Shown piece after piece: positions 34,788-44,236 of a DNA stretch of 64,000 bases. Within the stretch, counting starts at the first letter, position 1. The number at the start of each line of letters is the position of its first letter. Under the pieces are notes generated by a model. That model worked only from the letters and a program-made list of their open reading frames with translations, was not told where the DNA came from and did not search any database. Where the stretch lies: positions 1-64,000 of the forward strand of contig NZ_QJRL01000023.1 of the NCBI RefSeq assembly GCF_003205205.1, in the 5' to 3' direction. The stretch is from Pseudomonas sp. LB-090624. GTDB lineage: Bacteria; Pseudomonadota; Gammaproteobacteria; Pseudomonadales; Pseudomonadaceae. Position numbers and translations under genes: made by a program.

Positions 34788-35261
34788 TTACTGTTTATAG
34801 TGTTCGGCCAGTGCCACGCACCAGGCCTCGCCGCGAGCCCCCTGCGGCGAAAGGATCAGCGAGCGTCCGCCCGCTTGGGGGCTTATGGTAATGGTCAGGT
34901 CAGGCTTTGGCAAAACGCCCGCACCCTTTTGTGGCCATTCGAACAGGCACAGCGGGTCGCCTTCGAAATAGTCACGAATGCCCATGAACTCCAGCTCCTC
35001 CGGATCGACCAGGCGATACAGGTCGAAGTGAAAAGCTCGGACCTCGCCGATCTCGTAGGGTTCGACCACGGTGAAGGTTGGGCTTTTCACTGCACCAGTA
35101 TGGCCCAGGCCGCGGATCAGGCCACGCGACAGGGTGGTTTTGCCCGCCCCCAGGTCGCCCTCGAGGAAAATAACGCCGCGACCACCGGTCACCTCGGCCA
35201 TCTTCGCACCAAAGTCGACCGTGGCCGCTTCATCGGCCAGAAACAGATTTAAGCCAGACAC
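34788..35261 (-). CDS. tsaE: tRNA threonylcarbamoyladenosine biosynthesis protein TsaE
   Basis: 157 residues. Small P-loop ATPase with LEGDLGAGKTTLSRGLIRG (Walker A), KSPTFTVVEPYE and HFDLYRL (Walker B region), and LFEWPQKG. Works with TsaB and TsaD in t6A37 formation. Overlaps nnrD by 13 bases and lies 11 bases before amiB, matching the widespread nnrD–tsaE–amiB–mutL order. Confidence 0.96.
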   Translation of the reverse strand: MSGLNLFLADEAATVDFGAKMAEVTGGRGVIFLEGDLGAGKTTLSRGLIRGLGHTGAVKSPTFTVVEPYEIGEVRAFHFDLYRLVDPEELEFMGIRDYFEGDPLCLFEWPQKGAGVLPKPDLTITISPQAGGRSLILSPQGARGEAWCVALAEHYKQ

Positions 35262-36109
35262 GCAGAATGCTCCTCCAACAACTCACGAATGACCGGCGCC
35301 AGATCACTGGCCGCCAGGCCTCTACCTTCTACCCCCAGACGCTCGCCAGCACAGGCATGCAGCCAAGTGCCCAGGCAGGCCGCGCTCCAGGCGTCCAGGC
35401 CTTGGGCCAATAGCGCCGCCAGAACGCCAGTCAGCACATCGCCCAGGCCGGCCCCGGCCATTGCCGGGTGGCCACGCTCGCACAGCGCCAGCTGGCCGCC
35501 CGGGTTCGCCACCAGCGTGCCGGCCCCCTTCAGGACACAGACGCTGTTGTAACGGCGCGCCAGCTTGCGTGCCGCCCCCGGGCGGTCAGCCTGCACCGCC
35601 TCGGTGGATATGCCCAGCAGACGTGCTGCCTCCCCAGGGTGCGGGGTCAGGATGCTGCCACTGGGCAGGGCCAGCGGAGTGCGCGCCAGCAGGTTCAAGG
35701 CGTCGGCGTCCCACACCTGCGGCCGCTCGGCATGGGCCACGGCCGACAACAGGCTACGGCCCCACGCCGCCTGCCCAAGGCCAGGGCCGACCACCAGCAC
35801 CGTGGCGCGCTCCAGCACCCCCATCAGCTGGTTGGCCGAACTGGCGCCCAGGCACATGACCTCAGGCAGGCGCGCCAGGCTCGCGGCCACATGTTCGGGC
35901 CGGGTCGCGACGCTGACCAACCCGGCGCCGCAGCGCAGGGCGGCTTCGGCGCTTAGCAATACCGCGCCACCGGTGCCGAGGTCGCCACCGACCACCAGCA
36001 CATGGCCAAAGTCGCCTTTATGCGCATGCGCATCCCGCGCCGGCAGGTGTGCGACGGTCACGCTGCTGAGCTGTTGCGGGGCATTGTCGGGGTGTTTGGT
36101 CTGCGGCAT
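35249..36109 (-). CDS. nnrD: ADP-dependent NAD(P)H-hydrate dehydratase (NnrD domain alone)
   Basis: 286 residues from ATG 36109 (GGAG 11 bases upstream). Repairs hydrated NAD(P)H. The ribokinase-like fold shows GHVLVVGGDLGTGGAVLLSAEAAL, LTPHPGEAARLLG and GMAGAGLGDVLTG-type (AGAGLGDVLTGVLAALLAQG) motifs. The YjeF N-terminal epimerase domain found in the E. coli fusion protein is absent, so the epimerase must be separate or missing. Divergent from queG; starts 65 bases apart. Confidence 0.93.
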   Translation of the reverse strand: MPQTKHPDNAPQQLSSVTVAHLPARDAHAHKGDFGHVLVVGGDLGTGGAVLLSAEAALRCGAGLVSVATRPEHVAASLARLPEVMCLGASSANQLMGVLERATVLVVGPGLGQAAWGRSLLSAVAHAERPQVWDADALNLLARTPLALPSGSILTPHPGEAARLLGISTEAVQADRPGAARKLARRYNSVCVLKGAGTLVANPGGQLALCERGHPAMAGAGLGDVLTGVLAALLAQGLDAWSAACLGTWLHACAGERLGVEGRGLAASDLAPVIRELLEEHSACLA

Positions 36110-36174
36110 GGGGTCAAAGGCTCCAATGTCTGGCAGAATTATACGCACCTGAGCCCGTATTGCCTTGCCCATCC

Positions 36175-37239
36175 ATGTCCGCGTCTACACCTGACCTCGC
36201 CCAACTGGCCCAATCGATCAAGAACTGGGGCCAGGAACTCGGTTTTGCCCACGTTGGCATCGCCGGGGTCGACCTTGGCGAACACGAACACCACCTGCAG
36301 CGCTGGCTCGACGCCGGCTACCAGGGCGAAATGGAGTACCTGGGCGCCCACGGCAGCAAAAGGTCGCACCCCGACCAACTGATCCCGGGTACGGTGCGCG
36401 TGGTCTCGCTGCGCATGGACTACCTGCCCGGCGACACCCAGATGGCCCAGCGCCTGGCCCAACCAGAGAAAGCCTACGTGTCGCGCTACGCGCTGGGCCG
36501 CGACTACCACAAGCTGGTACGCAAACGCGTGCAGTTCCTGGCTGACCGCATTCAGGAAGCCATCGGCCCGTTCGGCTACCGAGCTTTCGTCGACAGCGCC
36601 CCGGTACTGGAAAAAGCCTTGGCCGAGCAAGCCGGGTTGGGCTGGATCGGCAAGAATACCCTGCTGCTCAACCGCAAGGCGGGCAGTTACTTCTTCCTCG
36701 CCGAACTGTTCGTCGACCTGCCGCTGCCGGTGGACGAAGCCACCACCAGTGAACACTGCGGCCGCTGCCAGGCCTGCCTGGACGTCTGCCCGACCCAGGC
36801 TTTTGTCGGGCCCTATGTACTGGACGCGCGGCGCTGCATCTCGTACCTGACCATCGAGCTGAGGGGGCCGATCCCGGTGGAGTTGCGTTCGATGATGGGC
36901 AACCGGGTGTTCGGTTGCGATGACTGCCAGATCGTCTGCCCGTGGAACCGCTTTGCCAAGCACAGCCAGGAGCAGGACTTCCAACCCCGGCACGGGCTGG
37001 AGAATGCCGAGTTGGCGCAGATGTTCCTGTGGGATGAGCGCACCTTCCTGCGCAAGACCGAGGGCGGGCCGTTGCGGCGGGCGGGTTATGAGCGGTTCTT
37101 GCGCAACCTGGCGGTGGGGTTGGGCAACGCGCCATCGACGATTCCGGTGATCGAGGCGCTGAAGGCACGGCGTGACGATGAATCGGAACTGGTGCGCGAG
37201 CATGTCGAGTGGGCGCTAGCCCGACACGGAGCGCAATAG
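36175..37239 (+). CDS. queG: epoxyqueuosine reductase
   Basis: 354 residues from ATG 36175 (a TTG five codons upstream is less likely). Cobalamin-dependent enzyme for the last step of queuosine in tRNA. The YLPGDTQM and RYALGRDYHK region binds B12; two 4Fe–4S clusters are bound by CGRCQACLDVCPT and CDDCQIVCPW together with a C-terminal Cys further back. HEAT-like C-terminus (LRNLAVGLGNA). Confidence 0.96.
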   Translation: MSASTPDLAQLAQSIKNWGQELGFAHVGIAGVDLGEHEHHLQRWLDAGYQGEMEYLGAHGSKRSHPDQLIPGTVRVVSLRMDYLPGDTQMAQRLAQPEKAYVSRYALGRDYHKLVRKRVQFLADRIQEAIGPFGYRAFVDSAPVLEKALAEQAGLGWIGKNTLLLNRKAGSYFFLAELFVDLPLPVDEATTSEHCGRCQACLDVCPTQAFVGPYVLDARRCISYLTIELRGPIPVELRSMMGNRVFGCDDCQIVCPWNRFAKHSQEQDFQPRHGLENAELAQMFLWDERTFLRKTEGGPLRRAGYERFLRNLAVGLGNAPSTIPVIEALKARRDDESELVREHVEWALARHGAQ

Positions 37240-37289
37240 CGACCAGCCTCAGCGCTCAAACAGGGGCCATGTTGCGCCCGCAAACTCCG

Positions 37290-37901
37290 TCACTGCTGGT
37301 CGTTGTAGTGGAACTTGGGCATTTCCCAGTGAAAGCGGATCGCCAACAGCCGCACCAGAAAGCCACCAAACAGGGTCAGCAGCATCGCCTGCTCTGCCGG
37401 CACCTTGAAATATACGCACCCCAGGTAGAACCAAGCCGCTGCAAACGACACGCTGGCATACAGCTCACGGCGGAAGACCAGCGGGATGTCGTTGCAGAAG
37501 ATGTCGCGCAAGATCCCGCCAAACACCCCGGTGATCACCCCGCTGATCGACGCCACCAGCATGCCCTGCCCCATCTCCAGCGCGGTCATGCAGCCAATCA
37601 GGGTAAACGCCACCAGGCCCAGGGCATCCAGCACCAGGAACAGCGAACGCAGGCGGCGCATCATCGGCGCGATGAAGATGGTCAGCAATGCGGCCAGGCT
37701 GGTCAGGACCAGGTACTCAGGGTGCTTGACCCAGGTCAGCGGGTAGTGCCCGAGCAGCACGTCGCGCACCGAGCCGCCCCCCAGGGCGGTGACACAGGCG
37801 ATCAGCACCACGCCAAACCAGTCCATGCCTCGACGCCCGGCGGACAGCGCACCGGTCATGGCTTCGGCGGTGATGGCGATGAGGTAGAGCATCAACAACA
37901 T
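37290..37901 (-). CDS. TRIC/UPF0126 family membrane protein (YicG-like)
   Basis: 203 residues with about seven membrane helices. Conserved glycine-rich motif ALGGGSVRDVLLG (about 38–50) and its repeat GVFGGILRDIFCNDIPL (about 105–121) identify the trimeric intracellular cation channel-like family, two repeats of three helices. Bacterial members conduct K+; the physiological role is unclear. Single gene. Confidence 0.87.
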   Translation of the reverse strand: MLLMLYLIAITAEAMTGALSAGRRGMDWFGVVLIACVTALGGGSVRDVLLGHYPLTWVKHPEYLVLTSLAALLTIFIAPMMRRLRSLFLVLDALGLVAFTLIGCMTALEMGQGMLVASISGVITGVFGGILRDIFCNDIPLVFRRELYASVSFAAAWFYLGCVYFKVPAEQAMLLTLFGGFLVRLLAIRFHWEMPKFHYNDQQ

Positions 37902-37992
37902 GGTGCAGGTCCGTGCGAGAAGGGCGCGCAGTCTAACCAGTTGCCCAAGGCACCAAAAGGGGGCGCAGACAGAATATCTGCGCCATTACGGC

Positions 37993-38535
37993 TCACACCT
38001 TGATGAAGTGCTGGCGGTAGTGCCGCAGCTCGGCGATCGATTCGCGGATGTCGTCCAGCGCTAGGTGGGTATTGCCCTTCTTGAAGCTGTCACGCACATC
38101 TGGCGCCCAGCGCGCGGCCAGCTCTTTCAGCGTGGAGACATCCAGGTTGCGGTAGTGGAAGTAGTTTTCCAGGTTGCGCATGTGGCGGTAGAGGAAGCGT
38201 CGATCCTGGCAGATGCTGTTGCCGCAGATCGGCGACTTGCCTTTCGGCACCCACTGTTCAAAGAAGGCGATGGTCTGCGCCTCGGCCTCGGCCATGCCGA
38301 CCTGGCTCTCGCGCACGCGCTGGGTCAGGCCCGAGGCGCCGTGGGTGCGGGTGTTCCACTCATCCATGCGCGCCAGCACTTCATCACTGTGGTGGATGGC
38401 AATCACCGGGCCTTCGGCCAGGGTGTTCAGTTCACTGTCGGTGACGATGGTGGCCATCTCGATAATGACGTCGCTGTCCGGATCCAGGCCGGTCATTTCC
38501 AGGTCGATCCAGATCAGGTTCTGTGGGTTTTGCAT
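37993..38535 (-). CDS. orn: oligoribonuclease
   Basis: 180 residues from ATG 38535. DEDDh 3'–5' exonuclease that degrades 2–5-mers and pGpG, finishing c-di-GMP turnover. ExoI WIDLEMTGLD (Asp/Glu), ExoII GNSICQDRRFLYRHM and ExoIII HLALDDIRESI are complete. Divergent from rsgA as in other pseudomonads. Confidence 0.97.
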   Translation of the reverse strand: MQNPQNLIWIDLEMTGLDPDSDVIIEMATIVTDSELNTLAEGPVIAIHHSDEVLARMDEWNTRTHGASGLTQRVRESQVGMAEAEAQTIAFFEQWVPKGKSPICGNSICQDRRFLYRHMRNLENYFHYRNLDVSTLKELAARWAPDVRDSFKKGNTHLALDDIRESIAELRHYRQHFIKV

Positions 38536-38699
38536 GCAGAGGCTCCTCATATAGGCCGTCATATTAGCCTAGTGGCCAAGGCGCGCCCATTCACTGCGCG
38601 GCCACAACACACAAGGTAAGCCAAATAGTCCAACGCCTGGCGTGCTAAACTGCATGCCGTTTTCAATGCCCTACCCCGGGCCTCTCTCACGGTACTTTC

Positions 38700-39719
38700 A
38701 TGGCCAAACGCCAGCTCAATCGCCGCCAGAACTGGCGGATCGAAAAAATCCAGGGTGAGCGCGCCGCTCGCGCCGCCAAACGCGAGCAGCACGTGCTGCA
38801 GGAACTGGAAGGCGGCGACCTGGGGCCAGAGCAATTGGGCCTGGTGATCGCGCACTTTGGCGTGCAAGTAGAAGTTGAAGCCCAGGATGGCGAAACCGCG
38901 GGCCAGGTGTTCCGCTGCCATTTGCGCGCCAACCTGCCGGCGCTGGTCACCGGCGACCGTGTCGTGTGGCGTGCGGGTAACCAGGGCATCGGCGTAATCG
39001 TGGCGCAAATGCCGCGCAGCACCGAGCTGTGCCGGCCGAACAACCATGGTCAACTCAAGCCGGTGGCTGCCAACGTCGACCTGATCGTGATCGTGTTCGC
39101 CCCGGCCCCGGAACCACACCCGAACCTGATCGACCGTTATCTGGTAGCGGCCGAGCACGCCGGCCTGCGCCCGCTGCTGCTGCTGAACAAGGCCGACCTG
39201 ATCAACGACGAGAACGGCCCTGGCCTGCATGCGCTGCTGCAGGTGTACCGCGAGCTGGGCTACCCGCTGCTGGAAGTATCGGCGCACTACGGTGATGGCA
39301 TGCAGCGCCTGCAACAGCAGCTTGACGGCCACATCAGCGTGTTCGTCGGCCAGTCGGGGGTGGGCAAGTCGTCACTGGTCAACAGCCTGCTGCCGGAGGC
39401 TGGCACCCGTGTCGGCGACCTGTCGGAATGGTCGGGTCAGGGCACTCACACCACCACCACTGCGCGCCTGTACCACTTCCCCAACGGTGGCGACCTGATC
39501 GACTCGCCGGGTATCCGCGAGTTCGGACTTGGCCATGTCAGCCGCGACGACGTGGAGGATGGCTTCATCGAGTTCCGCGACCTGTTCGGCACCTGCCGCT
39601 TCCGCGATTGCAAGCATGACCGTGAACCGGGCTGCGCATTGCTCAAGGCGCTGGACGAGGGGCGGATCAAGCCGCAGCGCATGAACAGCTACCGCTCGAT
39701 CATCGCCAGCTTGACTTGA
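38700..39719 (+). CDS. rsgA: ribosome small-subunit biogenesis GTPase RsgA
   Basis: 339 residues. Basic N-terminus (MAKRQLNRRQNWRIEKI), OB fold, then the circularly permuted G domain: G4 LLNKADL, G1 GQSGVGKSSLVN, G2 GTHTTTTARLY, G3 DSPGIREFGL. The C-terminal zinc finger follows the family spacing (CRFRDCKHDREPGCAL: Cys-Cys-His-Cys). Checks late 30S maturation. Confidence 0.96.
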   Translation: MAKRQLNRRQNWRIEKIQGERAARAAKREQHVLQELEGGDLGPEQLGLVIAHFGVQVEVEAQDGETAGQVFRCHLRANLPALVTGDRVVWRAGNQGIGVIVAQMPRSTELCRPNNHGQLKPVAANVDLIVIVFAPAPEPHPNLIDRYLVAAEHAGLRPLLLLNKADLINDENGPGLHALLQVYRELGYPLLEVSAHYGDGMQRLQQQLDGHISVFVGQSGVGKSSLVNSLLPEAGTRVGDLSEWSGQGTHTTTTARLYHFPNGGDLIDSPGIREFGLGHVSRDDVEDGFIEFRDLFGTCRFRDCKHDREPGCALLKALDEGRIKPQRMNSYRSIIASLT

Positions 39720-39811
39720 AACAGCTGCTCTCGCCGTCGGATTTGCGCTCGCTCTCACAGGCGCTTCAACCTTTCCGCCAAGCCCCTGTCAGCCCTGATG
39801 CCGCCAAGGAC

Positions 39812-40852
39812 CTACTGCTCCTTGGTTTCATCCATCTTCAGCGTGCCATCTTCAAAGATGTTCAGCTTCTGGCGCAGCTCACGCGGTTGCATCGGCGGCT
39901 GTTCAGTTGCCCCTGGAGCAGCCGGTGCCGAAGCCCCTGGCGCAGCACCACTGGCTGGCGCTGCAGGAGCAGTTGGCGCCGCTGGAGGTGTTTCCGGCGC
40001 ACCCTGCTCACCTTCGATATTGCGCTGGGCCTTCTTGGTCAGCACGATGATGTCGATACGGCGGTTAACCGGGTTGAACGGGTCCTTGCGGTCGAACAGC
40101 GATGACGAGGCGTAACCCACCACCCGCGCCACCTGGCCATCCGGGTAACCCCCGGCTACCAAGGCTCGGCGCGCGGCATTGGCACGATTGGCCGACAGTT
40201 CCCAGTTGCCGAACTCGCCACTGCCAGCGTACGGCTTGGCGTCGGTGTGGCCGCTGATGCTGATCTTGTTCGGCACTGCCTTGATGGTGTCTGCCATGGC
40301 CAGCAGGATGTCTTCGAAGTATGGCTGCAAGCGCGCACTGCCGATGTCGAACATCGGCCGGTTCTCGGCGTCCATGATCTGAATACGCAAGCCGTCCTGG
40401 GTGATTTCGAACAGGATCTGGTCCTTGAACTTCTGCAGCTGCGGGTTCTCTTCCACCTTGTTCTGCAGTTCTTGCAGCAGCAGCTCCAGGCGCTCACGCT
40501 CGACCTGCTCGGCCATGGTCTCGACCTGCTCCTTGTTCAGCTCGACCGTGGTGTCGGGAGTAGGTTCGGACTTCACTTCCGGATTGATGGTCTTTTCCGG
40601 TGCCAGCTCAGGAGAGCCGCCCAGGTCGATGACATAGGGCGTACCGCTTTCCGAAAAGCCGATCGGGTCCTTGAAATAGCCGGCAATCGCAATCTTCTGT
40701 TCCGGCGTGGCCGTGGACATCAGCCACAGCACCAGGAAGAACGCCATCATCGCCGTGGCGAAGTCGGCGAAGGCGATTTTCCAGGCGCCGCCGTGGTGGC
40801 CGCCGCCAAAGCGCTTTACGCGCTTGACGATAATGGGCTGGTTGTTCTCCAT
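39812..40852 (-). CDS. motB: flagellar stator protein MotB
   Basis: 346 residues. Single membrane helix with the proton-accepting Asp30 (FADFATAMMAFFLVLWLM), plug region, and OmpA-like peptidoglycan-binding domain (ISISGHTDAKPY… ELSANRANAARRALV). The tail after about 295 is Ala/Pro-rich low complexity, followed by QPREL…KMDETKEQ. Three bases after motA. Confidence 0.96.
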   Translation of the reverse strand: MENNQPIIVKRVKRFGGGHHGGAWKIAFADFATAMMAFFLVLWLMSTATPEQKIAIAGYFKDPIGFSESGTPYVIDLGGSPELAPEKTINPEVKSEPTPDTTVELNKEQVETMAEQVERERLELLLQELQNKVEENPQLQKFKDQILFEITQDGLRIQIMDAENRPMFDIGSARLQPYFEDILLAMADTIKAVPNKISISGHTDAKPYAGSGEFGNWELSANRANAARRALVAGGYPDGQVARVVGYASSSLFDRKDPFNPVNRRIDIIVLTKKAQRNIEGEQGAPETPPAAPTAPAAPASGAAPGASAPAAPGATEQPPMQPRELRQKLNIFEDGTLKMDETKEQ

Positions 40853-40855
40853 GAC

Positions 40856-41707
40856 TCAGCGACCGCGAACCGCTTGTTCCAGTTCGGCGAAGCTCGGGCG
40901 GTGCTTGGGGTACAGCACCTTGCGCCCGAACTCGACCGCCAGCGAAGGCGGCATGCCCGAGGCCGAGGCTACCAGCGAAGCCTTGATCGATTCGTACAGG
41001 TTCAGCTCTTCCTTGGCATCGTGCTCCAGGCACTTGGCCAGCGGGCCGAAGAAGCCGTAGGCCGCGAGAATACCGAAGAAGGTACCGACCAGCGCCGCAC
41101 CCACGTGCATGCCGATGGCTGCCTGGTCACCCTCGCCCAGCGAAGCCATGGTCACCACGATACCCAGTACCGCCGCAACAATACCGAAGCCAGGCATGCC
41201 GTCAGCGATGCCGGTCACCGCGTGGGACGGGTGTTCCAGCTCTTCCTTCATGCTCAGCAGCTCCATGTCGAACAGGCCCTCGAGCTCGTGGGGGGCCATG
41301 TTGCCGGTGGACATGATGCGCAGGTAGTCGCAAACGAACGCGGTCATGCGCTCGTCGGCCAGCACCGTCGGGTACTTGGCAAAGATCGGGCTGGCTGAAG
41401 CGTCCTCGATGTCGGCCTCGATGGCCATCATGCCTTCGCGACGGCTTTTGTTGAGGATCTCGTATACCAGCCCAAGTACCTCCAGGTAGAAGGCATGGCT
41501 GAAGCGCGAGCCGAACATCTTCATCGACTTCTTGATGACGTGCATGGTCATGTGGCCAGGGTTGGCCTGCAGGAATGCACCAAAGGCCGCACCGCCGATG
41601 ATCAGTACTTCGAACGGCTGGATCAGCGCTGCGATCTTGCCGTGGGAGAGCACGTAGCCGCCGAGCACGCTCGCGAATACGACGATGATGCCGATAATTT
41701 TAGCCAT
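40856..41707 (-). CDS. motA: flagellar motor stator protein MotA
   Basis: 283 residues. Four membrane segments (about 4–22, 31–50, 168–190, 200–222), GFGIVAAVLGIVVTMASLG and the large cytoplasmic loop with EGMMAIEADIED and charged residues that contact FliG. With MotB it forms the H+-driven stator. Confidence 0.96.
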   Translation of the reverse strand: MAKIIGIIVVFASVLGGYVLSHGKIAALIQPFEVLIIGGAAFGAFLQANPGHMTMHVIKKSMKMFGSRFSHAFYLEVLGLVYEILNKSRREGMMAIEADIEDASASPIFAKYPTVLADERMTAFVCDYLRIMSTGNMAPHELEGLFDMELLSMKEELEHPSHAVTGIADGMPGFGIVAAVLGIVVTMASLGEGDQAAIGMHVGAALVGTFFGILAAYGFFGPLAKCLEHDAKEELNLYESIKASLVASASGMPPSLAVEFGRKVLYPKHRPSFAELEQAVRGR

Positions 41708-41837
41708 AGGTTCAAAGCACTTGCTGTCGTGGTCAAGGGGAGAGACGAGAGCTTTAAAACTCTTCTTCTACTTATCGGCAGAACTGCGCCAGACTATAGC
41801 CACATAATACGAAAAGCCAGTTCGGACTGATGTCAAT

Positions 41838-43373
41838 ATGCCAATTGAAACCAAGGTGCCCGCTCAGGCCCCGCGTACGCTAGAGGCCTGGGTAAAACTG
41901 CTCGAAAGCGTTCGTATTCCCGTGCCGAAGCATAGCTACGACCGGGTCATGGCCGCCATCCACGATAGCCGCCGCTCACTGCGCGACATCGCCGAACTGA
42001 TGCAGGATAGCCCGGCCTTGGTACTGTCGGTGATGCGCGAAGCCAATCATCCCACCAATGCGAGCCTGGCAGAGCCCGCCGAGAGCCTGGAAGTCGCCCT
42101 CAACCGCCTGGGCCTGGAACGCAGTGAAGAACTGCTCAAGCGCCTGCCTGCGGTGCCTGTCGAAGAGATCCCGCCAGTGCTCAGCCAGTTCCAGCTGATC
42201 AGCCAACACGCCTCGCAGCAGGCCAGCGGCTTGTTCGCCAGTCGCCTGGCGCGGCTGTGGCAGGAGATTCACTGGGGCAGCCTGTTGTTCCTGTCACCCC
42301 TCTGGCCGCTGGCCCTCGCCTACCCCAAGCTGCTCGACACCTGGGAGTTGCGGGTTATCCACAAAGGGGAAGAGGCCGCCCACGTCGAGGAAGAACTGTT
42401 TGGCGTGCGCATCATGGCGCTGTGCCGGACCATGGCCGAGTACTGGCGCTTGCCCCAGTGGGTCACCCAGGGGTACCGCCTGCTGCTGGAAGAGCGCGAG
42501 CAACTGGCCCAGGTGCTGAGCATCGCCCGCGACGAAGACCTGCTCAGCCAGCAGCACCGCCTGGACGCCGAGCCCGGCCTGCGCCGCTGGTTCAACCAGC
42601 CGGCCAATACCGTACTACTGGCCAACAACCTGGCCCTGGCGGCACAGGTCGGCTGGGACAACCCGCACCTGCTGCGCTGGCAGCTACTGACTGCGCTGTA
42701 CCTGCAAACCTCGCTGGAAGACGTCCAGCAGCAGGTGCACCAGCAGGCTGCCGCGAGCGCCCGGCGCCACGCCCGACACGCGCTGTTCCATCCGGCCGAA
42801 GCGCTGATCTGGCCGTGGCACCAGCGCCGCCCGCATCCGGACATGCTGGCCCCGCCACCGCCCAGCAGCGAGGAGTTGGCGCGCTGGCGCACTCAGTGCC
42901 AGCACCTGCTGGCCCAACCCAGCCCGTTCACCAATACCGTGCACCTGGCCACCCAGGCCAAGGAAGCCCTGCTCGCCTGCGGCATGCAACGCATCATGCT
43001 GCTGGGCCTGGACAAGGCCAGCGACTACCTGCGGGTGCAGCAGATTGCCGGCCTGCCCAAGGAAGCTGGCGCGCTGGCGCTCCAGGTATCGGAGAACAAA
43101 CTGCTGCAAAAGCTGCTGAGCCAGGCCGGGCAATTGCGCATCACCCCGGAAAACCACAGCCAGTTCTCGGTTCTGCTGCCCGCACCGCTGCGTGCCCTGT
43201 TCCGCAGCGAACATGTGCTGCTGCGCTCGCTGGCGGTCAACGACCAGGTGCTGATGCTGCTGGTGGCCGACCAGGGTTGCCGGCCATTGGCCGATATCAG
43301 CGTGCAAGCCTTCGGCAAGACCGCGCAATGCATCGAGCGGGCGCTGTCGGTGTTTGCCAACCGCAAAGTCTGA
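41838..43373 (+). CDS. HDOD domain protein
   Basis: 511 residues. N-terminal HDOD-type region (about 20–240): IPVPKHSYDRVMAAIHDSRRSLRDIAELMQDSPALVLSVMREAN matches the HDOD opening that lacks the metal-binding HD pair of true phosphodiesterases. The C-terminal half (about 350–500) may be GAF-like but is not clear. Usually a signalling adaptor of unknown target. Divergent from motA with 130 bases between the start codons. Confidence 0.8.
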   Translation: MPIETKVPAQAPRTLEAWVKLLESVRIPVPKHSYDRVMAAIHDSRRSLRDIAELMQDSPALVLSVMREANHPTNASLAEPAESLEVALNRLGLERSEELLKRLPAVPVEEIPPVLSQFQLISQHASQQASGLFASRLARLWQEIHWGSLLFLSPLWPLALAYPKLLDTWELRVIHKGEEAAHVEEELFGVRIMALCRTMAEYWRLPQWVTQGYRLLLEEREQLAQVLSIARDEDLLSQQHRLDAEPGLRRWFNQPANTVLLANNLALAAQVGWDNPHLLRWQLLTALYLQTSLEDVQQQVHQQAAASARRHARHALFHPAEALIWPWHQRRPHPDMLAPPPPSSEELARWRTQCQHLLAQPSPFTNTVHLATQAKEALLACGMQRIMLLGLDKASDYLRVQQIAGLPKEAGALALQVSENKLLQKLLSQAGQLRITPENHSQFSVLLPAPLRALFRSEHVLLRSLAVNDQVLMLLVADQGCRPLADISVQAFGKTAQCIERALSVFANRKV

Positions 43374-43417
43374 GCCTTGCGCTACAATCGCCCTTCTTTC
43401 CACACTGGAGACCGTGG

Positions 43418-44227
43418 ATGACTGACTTTTCCGGCCTGCCGCTGGTGATCGACGCCGCAGACCTGCTGCCACGCCTGGACTCACCGCAGCTGATCCTGGT
43501 CGACCTGAGCAGCGCCAACCGCTATGTCAGCGGGCATATCCCTGGCGCGCGCTTTGTCGAAGGCAAGCGCACGCAGCTTGGCCAGCCACCCGCGCCCGGG
43601 TTGCTGCCAGCCTTGGGTGATCTGGAAAAGCTGTTCAGCGAACTCGGGCATCGTGACGATGCGGTCTATGTGGTGTACGACGATGAGGGCGGCGGCTGGG
43701 CCGGGCGCTTCATCTGGATACTCGACGTGATCGGCCACACGCGTTACCACTACCTCAATGGCGGTATCCAGGCCTGGCCGGCAGACAAGCTGTCCACCGA
43801 AGTGCCCGCCAACGGCAACAGCCCGGTGCACCTGCGCATCGACACCGCCCCCACCGCCACCCGCGAGTACCTGCAGAGCCGCCTGGGCGCCGATGACCTG
43901 GTCATCTGGGACGCTCGCGGCCCGCAGGAATTCAGCGGTGAGAAGGTACTGGCAGCCAAAGGGGGGCACATCCCCGGGGCGATCAACTTCGAATGGACCG
44001 CCGGCATGGACCTCAACGACCACCTGCGCATTCGCAAGGACATCAAACAAGTCCTCGAGCAACTGGGCATCACCCCTGACAAGGAAGTGATCACCCATTG
44101 CCAGACCCACCGCCGCTCCGGCTTCACTTATCTGGTGGCCAAGGCCCTCGGCTACCCACGCGTCAAGGCCTACGCCGGCTCGTGGAGCGAATGGGGCAAC
44201 CACCCGGACACGCCTGTAGAAGTTTAA
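43418..44227 (+). CDS. sulfurtransferase with two rhodanese domains
   Basis: 269 residues from ATG 43418, with GGAG nine bases upstream and 44 bases after the HDOD gene. N-terminal inactive rhodanese domain (VDLSSANRYVSGHIPGARFVEG), C-terminal domain with the VITHCQTHRRSG loop, where Cys carries the persulfide. Similar to thiosulfate/3-mercaptopyruvate sulfurtransferases. Nine bases upstream of psd. Confidence 0.9.
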   Translation: MTDFSGLPLVIDAADLLPRLDSPQLILVDLSSANRYVSGHIPGARFVEGKRTQLGQPPAPGLLPALGDLEKLFSELGHRDDAVYVVYDDEGGGWAGRFIWILDVIGHTRYHYLNGGIQAWPADKLSTEVPANGNSPVHLRIDTAPTATREYLQSRLGADDLVIWDARGPQEFSGEKVLAAKGGHIPGAINFEWTAGMDLNDHLRIRKDIKQVLEQLGITPDKEVITHCQTHRRSGFTYLVAKALGYPRVKAYAGSWSEWGNHPDTPVEV

Positions 44228-44236
44228 GGAACCTGC

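Noticed and set aside
42257..43417. Long in-frame extension upstream of the rhodanese gene
   Set aside because: Overlaps the HDOD gene in another frame; the ATG at 43418 has a proper RBS and family-like N-terminus.
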